NCBI GenBank assembly: GCA_948439405.1 | Contig: CAOJNB010000012.1 | Coordinates: 1 to 47,400, forward strand | DNA: 47,400 nucleotides | Direction of reading: 5' to 3' | Origin: an uncultured Coriobacteriaceae bacterium | GTDB lineage: Bacteria; Actinomycetota; Coriobacteriia; Coriobacteriales; Atopobiaceae | Part shown: piece by piece, positions 25,982-34,570 of the stretch | Position numbering within the stretch: the stretch's first letter is position 1 | Layout of the letters: every line of letters begins with the position of its first letter | Translations under genes and position numbers: made by a program | Notes under the pieces: model-generated | Seen by the model: the letters and a program-made list of their open reading frames with translations, nothing else | The model's database searches: none | What the model was told of the DNA's origin: nothing

Positions 25982-26437
25982 ATGCGGATGCGGGCGAAGG
26001 GGACGGCTGCGACGGACGAGTTCACGGACGTCCCGTTCAGGAGGCGGCTCAAGCGCAGGCCGCAACAGAGCATCGAGGAGCTCCGCACCTCGGAAGAGCT
26101 GGGGTGGTTCGTCAGGACCGAGCGGAGGCGCGCGGGCCTCACCCAGGTCGACCTCTCCGAGCTTTCCGGAGTGAGCGTCACCTGCATCTCCCACATCGAG
26201 AACGGGCGCACGACAGCGGAGGTGGGCAAGGTCGTGCGCCTGCTGTGGTTCCTGGGCTGCCGCCTCTTCGCCTCGCGCGGAACTGTCCCGTGGATCGGGC
26301 CGGAGGGCTCGGAGGGGACGAACGAGCTCGCGGTCGACGCGGACGGGGCGGACGATGCGGACGATGCGGACGATGCAGACGATGCGGACGATGCGGACGA
26401 TGCGGACGATGCGGACGGGCAGGGCGTCCCGGGTTAG
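25982..26437 (+). CDS. HipB-like XRE-family regulator with DAD-repeat tail (orphan)
   Basis: This 151-residue protein has a HipB-type helix-turn-helix at ~40-95: ELGWFVRTERRRAGLTQVDL, SGVSVTCISHIENGRT, then a conserved VRLLWFLGCRLF. HipB normally pairs with the kinase toxin HipA, but no hipA is present; the next gene is convergent. The C-terminus (~125-146) is a (D-A-D) repeat encoded by a 9-bp tandem repeat, unlike known HipB tails. ATG 25982 follows GGGAAGGGGTGG; GTG 25961 is an alternative. Its stop shares the TTAG tetranucleotide with the stop of the convergent membrane protein. Confidence 0.75.
   Translation: MRMRAKGTAATDEFTDVPFRRRLKRRPQQSIEELRTSEELGWFVRTERRRAGLTQVDLSELSGVSVTCISHIENGRTTAEVGKVVRLLWFLGCRLFASRGTVPWIGPEGSEGTNELAVDADGADDADDADDADDADDADDADDADGQGVPG
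26351..26413 (+). repeat. Seven tandem copies of a 9-bp unit in the HipB-like gene
   Basis: The unit GACGATGCG is repeated seven times (the third reads GACGATGCA), flanked by the degenerate units GACGGGGCG and GACGGGCAG. A 9-bp unit keeps the frame, so copy-number change would lengthen or shorten an acidic Asp-Asp-Ala tail without breaking the gene. Confidence 0.95.
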
Positions 26438-27114
26438 CGGATCGTCCCGCGCCAGAGCAGCCAGCTGTAGGCCGCCACGACCGCCGTCGCGCCGAGGACG
26501 AGCGCCGTCACGACCCAGACGGCGACGTCGGGCGCGATGCCGGCGAGCAGCGCGCACGCCAGGGCGGCGAACCCGCAGGCCATGTAGACGGGTCCGGCGA
26601 AGCGGTGGGTGCGGCGCCAGTTCCCCTCGTCCGCGAGCGTCCAGGGAAGGCGGATCCCGAACGTGTAGTTCGGGGCGACGCGCGGCATGCAGGCGCCGAG
26701 CGCGATCATCAGGACGCCCACGCCGGCGAAGACCAGGGTGGTGACGAGGTTGCCTCCGCCGTCGGGCAGCACGCCGAAGACGGTCAGCGGCGTCATCAAG
26801 CCCGCGAGGGCCATGAAGGCGGCGGTGCCGAGCCCGAGCCCCTGGTAGACGCCCTTGAAGTCCTCGAAGCTGCGTCCCTTGGGGTCCAGGTGCGGCAGGG
26901 CGAGGAAGAGCAGCACGATCCCGAGCGGGAGGAAGGCGAGCCAGATCGTCGAGGACTTCGGTCCCCAGGCGTCGACGGCGCCGCTGGGACCCCAGTGCAC
27001 GGGAACCTGCTCGGGCATGCGCGGGTACGCCCAGAGGAGGTAGGCCGCGGCGCTCGCCAGGCAGAGGACGACGCCCGTTCCCCATACGACCCTGTCACGC
27101 CCGTTCGACACCAT
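26434..27114 (-). CDS. SdpI/DUF1648-family membrane protein
   Basis: This 226-residue membrane protein has about six hydrophobic segments. The N-terminal DUF1648 motif is MPEQVPVHWGPSGAVDAWG (~33-51). A later SdpI-like segment reads PNYTFGIRLPWTLADEGNWR. SdpI of Bacillus gives immunity to a toxic peptide and sequesters a repressor; most relatives are of unknown function. AGGAGGGG precedes ATG 27114. The stop (fwd TTA 26434-26436) overlaps the HipB-like stop. A run of ten G lies upstream, at about 27177-27186. Confidence 0.78.
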   Translation of the reverse strand: MVSNGRDRVVWGTGVVLCLASAAAYLLWAYPRMPEQVPVHWGPSGAVDAWGPKSSTIWLAFLPLGIVLLFLALPHLDPKGRSFEDFKGVYQGLGLGTAAFMALAGLMTPLTVFGVLPDGGGNLVTTLVFAGVGVLMIALGACMPRVAPNYTFGIRLPWTLADEGNWRRTHRFAGPVYMACGFAALACALLAGIAPDVAVWVVTALVLGATAVVAAYSWLLWRGTIR

Positions 27115-27234
27115 GGCCCCTCCTCGCGCTCGCCGCTGACGCGTCGCGTCACGCGAGAGTATAGGCTCGAGTCTCCGGGGGGGGGGCAACCTCATCGCCT
27201 CGTCCGGGTGCATGGGCGCGCGGGCTCCGACGCG

Positions 27235-28251
27235 CTACCTCGCGTTCGGGTCAACGGTGCCCGCGAGCGCGCGCTCCCCGGGCCTCCCGACGGGTCCGAC
27301 GAGATCATGGGCCATGTAGGGCTCCTCGAGGTAGGCGACCTCCTCGTCGGCGAGCTCGAGCTCGAGCGCCGCGACGGCGTCGTCGACCCGCTCGGGCCTC
27401 GAGCAGCCCACGATCGGGGACTCGACGCCGCGGGCCCAGTGCCAGGCGAGCGCGACGCGGCCCATCGGGATGCCATGCGCGGCTGCCACCTCGGCCACGC
27501 GCGCGACGATCGGCATGTCCTTGTCGCGGGCGGCGTCGTACTTGTCGCGCACGGTGTCGTCGGTCGCTCCGCGGACGCTGCCCGACTCCCACGTCGGACG
27601 GGCGAGGTGGCCCGAGGCCATCGGGCTGTACGGGGTGAGCGCCATCCCGTAGCTCCGGCACACGGGAATCATCTCCCGCTCGTCCTCGCGGTAGAGCAGG
27701 TTGTAGTGGCACTGCATGGACGAGATGGGGGAGAGGCCCTCGCGCTCGGCGACGACCTGCATGTCGTGCAGCTGGTAGGCGTACATCTCGCTCGCGCCGA
27801 GCGCGCGCACCTTCCCGGCGCGCACCAGGGCGTCGAGCGCCGCCAGCGTCTCCTCGACGGGCGTGCCGTAGTCGAACCGGTGCATGACGTAGAGGTCCAG
27901 GTAGTCGGTTCCCAGGCGGCGCAGCGTGCCGTCGATCTCGCGCGCGATGGCGGAGGCGGACAGCCTGCCCTCGTTGAAGTAGACCTTGCTGGCGAGGACC
28001 ACGTCCTCGCGCCGCACGCCCAGGTCGCGCAGGGCGTGGCCGATGAACTCCTCGCTCGTTCCCCGCGCGTAGCAGTTGGCGGTGTCGATGAAGTTCACGC
28101 CGAGCTCGAGCGCCCGTGCGATCACCGCGCGCGTCTCGTCCGCCCCGATCGTCCAGCGGTGTCCTCCGGGCACCTGCGCCCCGAAGCTCATGCCGCCCAG
28201 GCAGATGCGGCTCACCTCGATGCCCGAGCGCCCGAGCGTCGCGTATCGCAT
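27235..28251 (-). CDS. Aldo/keto reductase
   Basis: This is a 338-residue NADPH-dependent oxidoreductase of the aldo/keto reductase superfamily. It begins YATLGRSGIEVSRICLGGMSFG and has the catalytic tetrad elements DTANCYARGTSE (Asp and Tyr), VLASKV (Lys) and LYVMHRFDY (His). The cofactor region is IVGCSRPERVDDAV. It is the last gene of a four-gene minus-strand unit behind flavodoxin, monooxygenase-like and carboxymuconolactone decarboxylase-like genes, which suggests work on quinones or reactive carbonyls (inference). Confidence 0.9.
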   Translation of the reverse strand: MRYATLGRSGIEVSRICLGGMSFGAQVPGGHRWTIGADETRAVIARALELGVNFIDTANCYARGTSEEFIGHALRDLGVRREDVVLASKVYFNEGRLSASAIAREIDGTLRRLGTDYLDLYVMHRFDYGTPVEETLAALDALVRAGKVRALGASEMYAYQLHDMQVVAEREGLSPISSMQCHYNLLYREDEREMIPVCRSYGMALTPYSPMASGHLARPTWESGSVRGATDDTVRDKYDAARDKDMPIVARVAEVAAAHGIPMGRVALAWHWARGVESPIVGCSRPERVDDAVAALELELADEEVAYLEEPYMAHDLVGPVGRPGERALAGTVDPNAR

Positions 28252-28296
28252 GCGTCCCCCTCGTCTCGTCGGCTGCGTCCGGTCCGGGCGGGACGC

Positions 28297-29019
28297 CTAC
28301 GCGCGCGCCGCCGCGGCGGCGTCGACGCACGAGAGCGCGTTCAGGCTGCGCGGGTAGCCCACGTAGGGCAGCATCTGCGAGACCACGCGGTACAGGAAGT
28401 CCCTGGTGCGCCCGAGGTTCAGGTTGGCGCCCGCGTGCGCCGTCGCCTGCGGATCGCAGCCGCCCTGCGCGGCGAGGTAGCAGAACGTGACCATCTCGCG
28501 GTCCAGGTCCGAGAGCCCTCCGCGCGTGTAGTAGTCGCCGAAGCAGTTCGCCGCGAGCCAGCGGTTGACGTGCGCGCGCTCCGCGGGCCCGCACTCCCAG
28601 CTCTCGCGCATGCCCTCGCCGAAGTAGTCCACCTGCTTCTGGTTGCCGGCGGCGAGGCGCGTCTCGGGCGTCGTCGTCTCCTGCCCGGGCAGCGGCAGCT
28701 CCGTGCCGCGTGCGCGCAGCACCTCGTTGGTCGCCGCGAGGAACGGGCGGACGCGTCCGACGCCCAGGTACGCCGTCGCCTGGTAGACGACCTCCTTCGC
28801 CTCGACGGGCGTCACGCCGTCGTCGAGCGCCTCGGCGAGGCGCACGCGGAACTCGTCGACGCCCTGGCATCCGAGCAGCGCGGCGAGCACGACGAGGTGG
28901 CGCTCGCGCGCGGGAAGCTCGGCGGCGGGCTCCTCGGGGACCTCGGTCCCCAGGAAGTGGGAGAGCCGCGCGGCGTACTCGGGGTCGGTGCTCTCGAACT
29001 CGGTCATGTCCTCGGTCAT
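28297..29019 (-). CDS. Carboxymuconolactone decarboxylase-family protein
   Basis: This 240-residue protein has two CMD-like halves. The first contains RERHLVVLAALLGCQGVDEFRVRL and GVTPVEAKEVVYQATAYLG. The second contains LSDLDREMVTFCYLAAQGGC and ATAHAGANLNLGRTRDFLY. In the AhpD branch of this superfamily a CxxC pair gives peroxidase activity; here the cysteines are single, so that chemistry is not supported. The start is ATG 29019 after AGGAG; a second ATG lies at 29007. The flavodoxin/aldo-keto reductase context points to redox or detoxification work. Confidence 0.85.
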   Translation of the reverse strand: MTEDMTEFESTDPEYAARLSHFLGTEVPEEPAAELPARERHLVVLAALLGCQGVDEFRVRLAEALDDGVTPVEAKEVVYQATAYLGVGRVRPFLAATNEVLRARGTELPLPGQETTTPETRLAAGNQKQVDYFGEGMRESWECGPAERAHVNRWLAANCFGDYYTRGGLSDLDREMVTFCYLAAQGGCDPQATAHAGANLNLGRTRDFLYRVVSQMLPYVGYPRSLNALSCVDAAAAARA

Positions 29020-29063
29020 GGGAGGTCTCCTTCCCTCGTCGCCCCTCTCGTCGTCCCGTCCGC

Positions 29064-29396
29064 CTACGCGCGGAGGAACGCCCGGTCCCTGTCGGACAGG
29101 CCCTCCTCGTCGCTCACGTAGCGCTCGGCGCGCATGTGCAGGTCGTGCCTCTCGCGCAGCTCCGCGATCCGCGCCATCATCGGCGAGGCGTGGTGGGCGT
29201 CGAGGGCGGCCTGGTCGGTCCAGGCGTCGACGAGCAGGACGGTCTCGGGGTCGTCGAGTGGTTGGAAGTAGCGGTAGAGGAGGTTGCCCTCCTCGGCGCG
29301 GATCGCGTCGGCGGTCCCCGAGGACTCCATCTCCTCCGCGAACGCGCGCGCCGCGCCGTCCGCGCCGGTGTAGTAGAGGTTCATCACGATCGCCAT
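29064..29396 (-). CDS. Antibiotic biosynthesis monooxygenase (ABM)-domain protein
   Basis: This 110-residue protein has a dimeric alpha/beta ferredoxin-like ABM fold: a YYTGADGAARAFAEEME strand-helix, then EEGNLLYRYFQPLDDPETVLLVDAWTDQAALDAHH, a segment highly typical of the family, including the conserved His near residue 70. Members include cofactor-free quinone-forming oxygenases and stress proteins such as YgiN. ATG 29396 follows GGGAG. It lies 41 bp after the flavodoxin gene. Confidence 0.85.
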   Translation of the reverse strand: MAIVMNLYYTGADGAARAFAEEMESSGTADAIRAEEGNLLYRYFQPLDDPETVLLVDAWTDQAALDAHHASPMMARIAELRERHDLHMRAERYVSDEEGLSDRDRAFLRA

Positions 29397-29437
29397 GGGT
29401 CTCCCTCCGTCGTCGTGCAGGAACGTCAGGCCGCGGC

Positions 29438-29908
29438 CTACCTCGCGACCGAGCGGGCCCAGTCGGCGGCGGACGCCGCGGTCACGAGCGTGCCGCGTCC
29501 CCAGGAGGCGGCGGGGTAGAGCTCGCGGAGGCGACGGTCGGCCCCGCCGATGCCGGAGCCGCCCGAGGTTGCGAAGGCGACCGCGCGCCTGCCGGCGAGG
29601 TCGACGGCGTCGAGGAAGGTGTCGACCGCGCGCGGCTCGACGCCCCACCAGACGGGGAACCCCACGAGCAAGAGGTCGTAGGGGGAGAGGTCGGGCGCGG
29701 CGCCCGCCAGCGCCGGACGACAGGCGTCGTCTCCCATCTCGACCGAGCTGCGGCTCGACCCGTCATGCCAGTCGAGGTCGGCCGAGGTGTAGGGGACCTC
29801 AGGCACGATCTCGTGGAGGTCCGCCCCGAGCGCCGCCGCGGCGGCCTCGGCGGCCCGGCGCGTGGTCCCGGTGGCGGAGAAGTAGGCGACGAGGACTCTC
29901 TCGGACAT
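29438..29908 (-). CDS. Flavodoxin
   Basis: This is a 156-residue FMN-binding electron carrier. The phosphate-binding loop is FSATGTTRRAAE at ~10-21, LVGFPVWWG is at ~81-89, and FATSGGSGIGG forms the later loop that contacts the isoalloxazine ring. It is the first gene of the minus-strand unit flavodoxin-ABM-CMD-aldo/keto reductase and is divergent from a LysR gene that probably controls it. The start is ATG 29908 after AAGGGAG. Confidence 0.9.
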   Translation of the reverse strand: MSERVLVAYFSATGTTRRAAEAAAAALGADLHEIVPEVPYTSADLDWHDGSSRSSVEMGDDACRPALAGAAPDLSPYDLLLVGFPVWWGVEPRAVDTFLDAVDLAGRRAVAFATSGGSGIGGADRRLRELYPAASWGRGTLVTAASAADWARSVAR

Positions 29909-30012
29909 GGGTGGCTCCCTTCCTCGCGGTGCGGCCGGGGCGCGCGGCGGCGCTCGTCCGCGCCCTTGCCCATAGTCTTGCCGCTCCCACGAACGCTCAT
30001 ACCTGCTTATGA

Positions 30013-30030
30013 CGCATACTGTGATATGCG
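30013..30030. promoter_or_regulatory. 18-bp palindrome between flavodoxin and LysR genes
   Basis: CGCATA-CTGTGA-TATGCG has perfect 6-bp arms and lies in the 158-bp divergent spacer, 36 bp before the LysR start. Position and symmetry fit a LysR-type binding site, although the classical T-N11-A pattern is not exact. Confidence 0.5.
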
Positions 30031-30066
30031 CCAGACGCATGGTTGGTCGCGAGCGGGGAGGTCGAG

Positions 30067-30979
30067 ATGGAGCTGCGCACCCTGCGCTACTTCCTGGCGG
30101 TCTGCGAGCACGGGACGATGTCGCGGGCAGCCGAGGCGCTCCACCTGACGCAGCCCGCGCTCTCCCGACAGGTCGCCTCCCTCGAGCGAGAGCTGGGATG
30201 CGCCCTGCTCGAGCGCCACAGCCGCAGCGTCACGCCCACGAGCGAGGGGCTCTACCTCATGCGGCGCGCGCGGGAGATCGTGGGGCTCGCCGACCGCACG
30301 GCGGAGGACCTCTCCCGCGACGGGGCCATCGTCGAGGGCGACGTGCGCGTCGGCGCGGGAGAGAGCGAGGCGATGCGCGGCTTCGCGCGGCACATGGCGG
30401 CCTTCCGCGACCTCCATCCCGGGGTGCGCTTCCACGTGCACAGCGGCAACGCGCCCGACCTCGCCGAGCGCCTCGGGAGGGGGGGTCGACGACTTCGCGG
30501 TGATCATGGGCCCGCCCGACACGGCGCGCCACGCGAGCCTCCGCCTGCCCGCCGCCGACGTGTGGGGCGCGGTCGTGCGCGAGGACGACCCGCTCGCCGG
30601 GCGGGAGGCCGTCGCCGCCGAGGACCTGGCGCAGGTCCCGCTGATCGTCCCCGAGCGCCACGCCTCCGCAGGCGGCGTAACGGGCGAGCTCGCCTCGTGG
30701 TTCGGGGCCGCGGAGCTCGTGCCGCCGATCGCGGCGACCGTCAACCTCGCCTTCAACGGCGCGATGCTCGTGCGCGCGGGCGCGGGGAGGATGCTTGCGT
30801 ACGGCGGGCTTGTCGCGACGGGAAGGGGCACGGGGCTCGCGTTCCTCCCCCTCGCCCCGAGGCTTGTCTCGGAGGCGCATCTCGCCTGGAAGCGCGACGA
30901 GCCGCTCGGCGAGGCCGCGCGTCGCTTCCTCGCGTTCGTACGGGAGCGCCTCGCAGGCGAGGCGGACGACGGGCGCTGA
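30067..30979 (+). pseudogene. LysR-family regulator, frameshifted at a G run
   Basis: The N-terminal helix-turn-helix is intact: ELRTLRYFLAVCEHGTMSRAAE, then LHLTQPALSRQVASLERELG. The effector domain begins normally but the frame breaks at the G run 30479-30485. The remaining domain (VDDFAVIMGPPD onward, VWGAVVREDDPLAG, LVSEAHLAWKRDEP) continues in another frame to 30979. Removing one G joins them as L-G-R-G-V-D-D-F. The total would be about 304 residues, normal for LysR. It may be inactivated, phase-variable or a homopolymer sequencing error. It is divergent from the flavodoxin operon. Confidence 0.8.
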
Positions 30980-31064
30980 GCTGCGGGCCGGGGTCGCGCG
31001 CGGACCCTGTCGTCCCCATCCCCCGTCATGTCCGAACGGTGGCAGCCGACGCGGCGTCACGCGC

Positions 31065-31093
31065 TTGAAGTGGATTAAGGCGTACCCTATAGG
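31065..31093 (+). promoter_or_regulatory. Promoter of the TetR gene
   Basis: TTGAAG (31065-31070) and TATAGG (31088-31093) are separated by 17 bp, giving a good vegetative promoter. A 7-bp inverted repeat (GTCGGGG..CCCCGAC) follows in the 5' leader and could be an autorepression site. Confidence 0.65.
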
Positions 31094-31155
31094 AGTCGTC
31101 GGGGTACCGTCATGCCGCGCCCCGACCTTTCGACGCGTGGGAGGAGGGACGGCGC

Positions 31156-31803
31156 ATGGCCGACTTCATCAGGGCGCGCAGCGCCGAGCAGAAGGCGCAG
31201 CGGTTCGAGCAGATCAAGGCCGTCGCCCGGAGGCAGTTCTCCCGCCGTCCCTACTACGAGATCACGCTCACGACCCTCGCCGAGGAGCTCGGCTGGTCGC
31301 GGGCGAGCCTGTACCGCTACGTGAGCACGAAGGAGGAGATCTTCCTCCTGATCGCGGGCGACGAGTGCGCGGGCTACTTCGACGCCCTGCTCGCCGCGCT
31401 GCCGGACGGGCCCGCCGAGTCGGCAGAGGCCCTCGCCGAGGTCTGGGCCGACGTCGCCGACGCGCACCGCGACTGGTTCCGCGTGAGCGACCTGCTGTCC
31501 GCCGTCGTCGAGGCGAACGTCACGACCGAGCGGCTCGCGGCGTACAAGCTCGTCTACCACGACCATCTCGAGCGGGTCGTCCCGCGCGTGGCCGCGGCGG
31601 CCGGCGTGACGCGCGACCAGGCCCTCCGGCTCGTCCGCGCCGTGACCTACCACGCGATCGGGGTCGCGGGCCGGTGCCGCTCGAACCCGGTGGAGCGCGC
31701 CGCCCTGGACTCGATCGGGATGTCCCCGGAAGAGCCCGACTTCCGCTCGGAGGTGGCCCGCTTCGCGCGGGCCGGCGTGGCCGGGTTGACTTGCGGGGAG
31801 TGA
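31156..31803 (+). CDS. TetR-family transcriptional regulator
   Basis: This is a 215-residue TetR-type repressor. The N-terminal DNA-binding region (~10-60) reads QIKAVARRQFSRRPYYEITLTTL then AEELGWSRASLYRYVSTKEE, with the recognition helix in WSRASLYRY. The C-terminal ligand-binding domain is helical and unremarkable. GGGAGGAGG lies before ATG 31156. No obvious target gene is adjacent: upstream is the broken LysR gene and downstream is a convergent metNIQ operon. Autoregulation is the safest guess. Confidence 0.88.
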   Translation: MADFIRARSAEQKAQRFEQIKAVARRQFSRRPYYEITLTTLAEELGWSRASLYRYVSTKEEIFLLIAGDECAGYFDALLAALPDGPAESAEALAEVWADVADAHRDWFRVSDLLSAVVEANVTTERLAAYKLVYHDHLERVVPRVAAAAGVTRDQALRLVRAVTYHAIGVAGRCRSNPVERAALDSIGMSPEEPDFRSEVARFARAGVAGLTCGE

Positions 31804-31811
31804 CGGCCCGC

Positions 31812-31888
31812 CGCGGACTTGCGCGTACGCACGGATTCGGGTCGCAAATGCCCAGTTGCCACGCAAGGGCCGCGAAGGAAGAAGAGAG
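31812..31888. repeat. Dispersed inverted repeat, half copy E
   Basis: Only one half of the element is present: the inner core GGACTTGCGCGTACGCACGG (31814-31833), then GATTCGGG and the outer arm TGCCCAGTTGCCACGCAAGG (from 31849). The GAAGGAAGAAGAGAG flank forms the T-rich tail (minus strand) of the metQ terminator. The other half is missing next to the TetR stop. Confidence 0.75.
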
Positions 31889-31915
31889 GGGCCGCCCCGC
31901 AGGGAGCGACCCCTC
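31870..31915 (-). terminator. Terminator of metNIQ
   Basis: Read on the minus strand, GAGGGG (31915-31910) pairs with CCCCTC (31891-31886) and is followed by TCTTCTTCCTTC. This T-rich tail coincides with the end of half repeat E. Confidence 0.6.
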
Positions 31916-31959
31916 GTCGTGCGGGCGTCGCGGGCTCGAGCCGCGGTGCCGCAGCGTCG

Positions 31960-32829
31960 CTAGAACACGGTGATGACGGTGCCCTGGTAGGTCTCCTCGA
32001 TGAAGTCGCGCACGGTGTCGGACTGCAGGGCGGCGACGAGGGCCGCGACCTTGTCGGACTCCTCCTCGCCGGCACGGCAGCACACGATGTTCGCGTACGT
32101 CTGGGCGGCCTCGCTGTCGGCGTCCTCGGCGGCGAGCGCCTCGTGGTCGTCCACGATGCCGGAGGACAGGGCGTAGTTGCCGTTCACGACGGCGAAGTCG
32201 ACGTCGGCGAGCGAGCGGGGCACGCTCGCGGCCTCGGTCTCGTAGAGCTCGATGTTGTGCGGGTTGTCGACGATGTCGTTGCCGGTGGCGGCGAGGCCGG
32301 CGCCCTCGGCGAGGCCGATGATGCCGTGGGCCTCGAGCAGCATCAGCGCGCGGGCCTCGTTGGTGGCGTCGGAGGGCACGGCGATGCGGGCGCCGTCGGG
32401 CACGTCCTCGATCGAGTCGTGCTTGTCGGAGTACACCGACATCGGCTCGAAGTGGATGGCGCCGGCGTTGGCGAGGTCGGTCCCGTTCTCCTCGTTGTAC
32501 TGCTCGAGGTAGGGGTAGTGCTGGAAGTAGTTGGCGTCCAGCGATCCGTCGTCGACGGCCACGTTGGGCTGGACGTAGTCGGAGTACTCGACGATCTCGA
32601 GCTCGTAGCCCTCGTCGGCGAGCAGGTCCGTGACGGCGCCGAGGATCTCCGCGTGCGGGGAGGGCGAGGCGCCGACGGTGATGGTGGTCGCGCCGGACGC
32701 GGCGGTCTCGGCGGCGCTGCCGGCGTCCTCGGCCTCGGACGAGCCGCAGCCGGCGAGGGCGATCGCGGCGCCCGAGAGCGCGGCGCCGGACGCGGCCTTG
32801 ACGAAGTTCCTGCGGGTGAGGGTGTGCAT
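31960..32829 (-). CDS. metQ: Methionine ABC transporter substrate-binding lipoprotein
   Basis: MetQ captures D/L-methionine outside the membrane (289 residues). The N-terminus has twin arginines (TRRNFVKAA) and a lipobox LAGC, with Cys28 the expected lipidated residue, followed by a Ser/Ala/Glu-rich linker. The NlpA family core includes GASPSPHAEIL, VEYSDYVQPNVAV, DANYFQHYPYLEQYN and VNGNYA. It is last in metNIQ, 129 bp after metI. Confidence 0.93.
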   Translation of the reverse strand: MHTLTRRNFVKAASGAALSGAAIALAGCGSSEAEDAGSAAETAASGATTITVGASPSPHAEILGAVTDLLADEGYELEIVEYSDYVQPNVAVDDGSLDANYFQHYPYLEQYNEENGTDLANAGAIHFEPMSVYSDKHDSIEDVPDGARIAVPSDATNEARALMLLEAHGIIGLAEGAGLAATGNDIVDNPHNIELYETEAASVPRSLADVDFAVVNGNYALSSGIVDDHEALAAEDADSEAAQTYANIVCCRAGEEESDKVAALVAALQSDTVRDFIEETYQGTVITVF

Positions 32830-32958
32830 GGTGCTCCTCCTTCTATGTGGGGCGGTGTGCCCGCCAATGCCTGCGAGCTGGGAATGGGTGCGTCGTCGCG
32901 CCTCGCGGCGCGAGCCGGGCCGCGCGTCCGTCGCGCGGCGGGTTCGACCTATGCGCGC

Positions 32959-33636
32959 CTAGGCGCGCATTCGCCGGTCGAGCCTGCGCACGAGCAGGTC
33001 GCCCACGGACTGGACCAGCTGGACGAGGACGATGAGGATGATGACGGTCACGTTCATCACGTCGTCCTGGTAGCGCTGGTAGCCGTAGCGGATGGCGATG
33101 TCGCCCAGGCCGCCGGCGCCGACGCAGCCGGCCATCGCGGTGTAGCCGAGCACGGTGATGACGGTGATCGGCAGGCCGCGCAGCAGGCTCGGCAGGCCCT
33201 CGCGCAGGTACACCTTGCGCACGATCTGCCAGGTGCTCGCGCCCATGGAGCGGGCCGCCTCGACGAGGCCGGCGTCCACCTCGGAGATCGACGACTCGAC
33301 CATGCGGGCCACGAAGGGCGCCGCGCTCACGACGAGCGGCAGCATCGCCGCGCGCACGCCGAGCGTCGTCCCCATGACGGCGCGGGTGGCCGGCGTCAGG
33401 AACAGCATCAGGATGATGAAGGGCAGCGAGCGGCCCATGTTGATGACCCAGCCGAGCACGGCGTAGGCCACCTTGTGGGGCCTGAGGCCCTCGGGGGCCC
33501 ACAGGCACAGCAGCACGCCCAGGGGCACGCCGATCGCGTAGGCGAACAGGGTGGAGCCGAACATCATGAGGCAGGTGTCGCCGATGCCCTCGAGCAGCAG
33601 GCCGGAGTACTCGGCGAAGAAGGCCCCGAAGTCCAT
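32959..33636 (-). CDS. metI: Methionine ABC transporter permease
   Basis: This is a 225-residue inner-membrane permease with about five hydrophobic segments. The coupling-helix motif is EAARSMGASTWQIVRKVYLREGLPS. SLPFIILMLFLTPATRAVMGTT is a characteristic MetI segment (shown in part), and IRYGYQRYQDDVM lies near the C-terminus. Its ATG (33636) directly abuts the metN stop with no spacer, so translation is coupled. It works with MetN and MetQ to import methionine. Confidence 0.94.
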   Translation of the reverse strand: MDFGAFFAEYSGLLLEGIGDTCLMMFGSTLFAYAIGVPLGVLLCLWAPEGLRPHKVAYAVLGWVINMGRSLPFIILMLFLTPATRAVMGTTLGVRAAMLPLVVSAAPFVARMVESSISEVDAGLVEAARSMGASTWQIVRKVYLREGLPSLLRGLPITVITVLGYTAMAGCVGAGGLGDIAIRYGYQRYQDDVMNVTVIILIVLVQLVQSVGDLLVRRLDRRMRA

Positions 33637-34404
<768 letters not shown>

Positions 34405-34440
34405 GGGGGAATCCGTTTCCGTGCCTAGACGACCACTGCT

Positions 34441-34463
34441 GCGCTCGCGTATGTCCGGAGCGC
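34441..34463 (-). promoter_or_regulatory. Hairpin in the metNIQ leader
   Basis: GCGCTC and GAGCGC (34441-34446 and 34458-34463) form a 6-bp stem around an 11-nt loop that contains part of a CCGGACATAC repeat. It lies between the leader ORF stop and metN, with no following T-tract. A candidate attenuator element. Confidence 0.4.
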
Positions 34464-34488
34464 GATTTAACGCCCGGGCGCCCGATCC

Positions 34489-34563
34489 TTAGCTCAGGCG
34501 TCCAGGCCTCGGCATGGCCATCGAGCCCATGCGCTGCGTGGTATGTCCGGAAACGAAGCTCAT
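34489..34563 (-). CDS. Met-rich leader peptide upstream of metNIQ (24 codons)
   Basis: A 24-codon ORF, ATG 34563 to TAA 34489. Methionines are at positions 1, 12, 15 and 17; the central residues read R-M-G-S-M-A-M-P. The ATG lies 7 nt after a TATAGT -10 box with no ribosome-binding site, so it would be translated from a leaderless transcript. Position, length and Met enrichment fit a leader peptide whose ribosome progress depends on charged Met-tRNA and controls the downstream metNIQ operon. The ORF and promoter are visible in the sequence; the regulatory role is inference. Confidence 0.6.
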   Translation of the reverse strand: MSFVSGHTTQRMGSMAMPRPGRLS

Positions 34564-34570
34564 GCGACTG

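Noticed and set aside
27170..27190. Ten-base G run upstream of the SdpI-like gene as a promoter-tuning tract
   Set aside because: It lies between two minus-strand genes, but no -10/-35 pair with the tract as spacer could be found.
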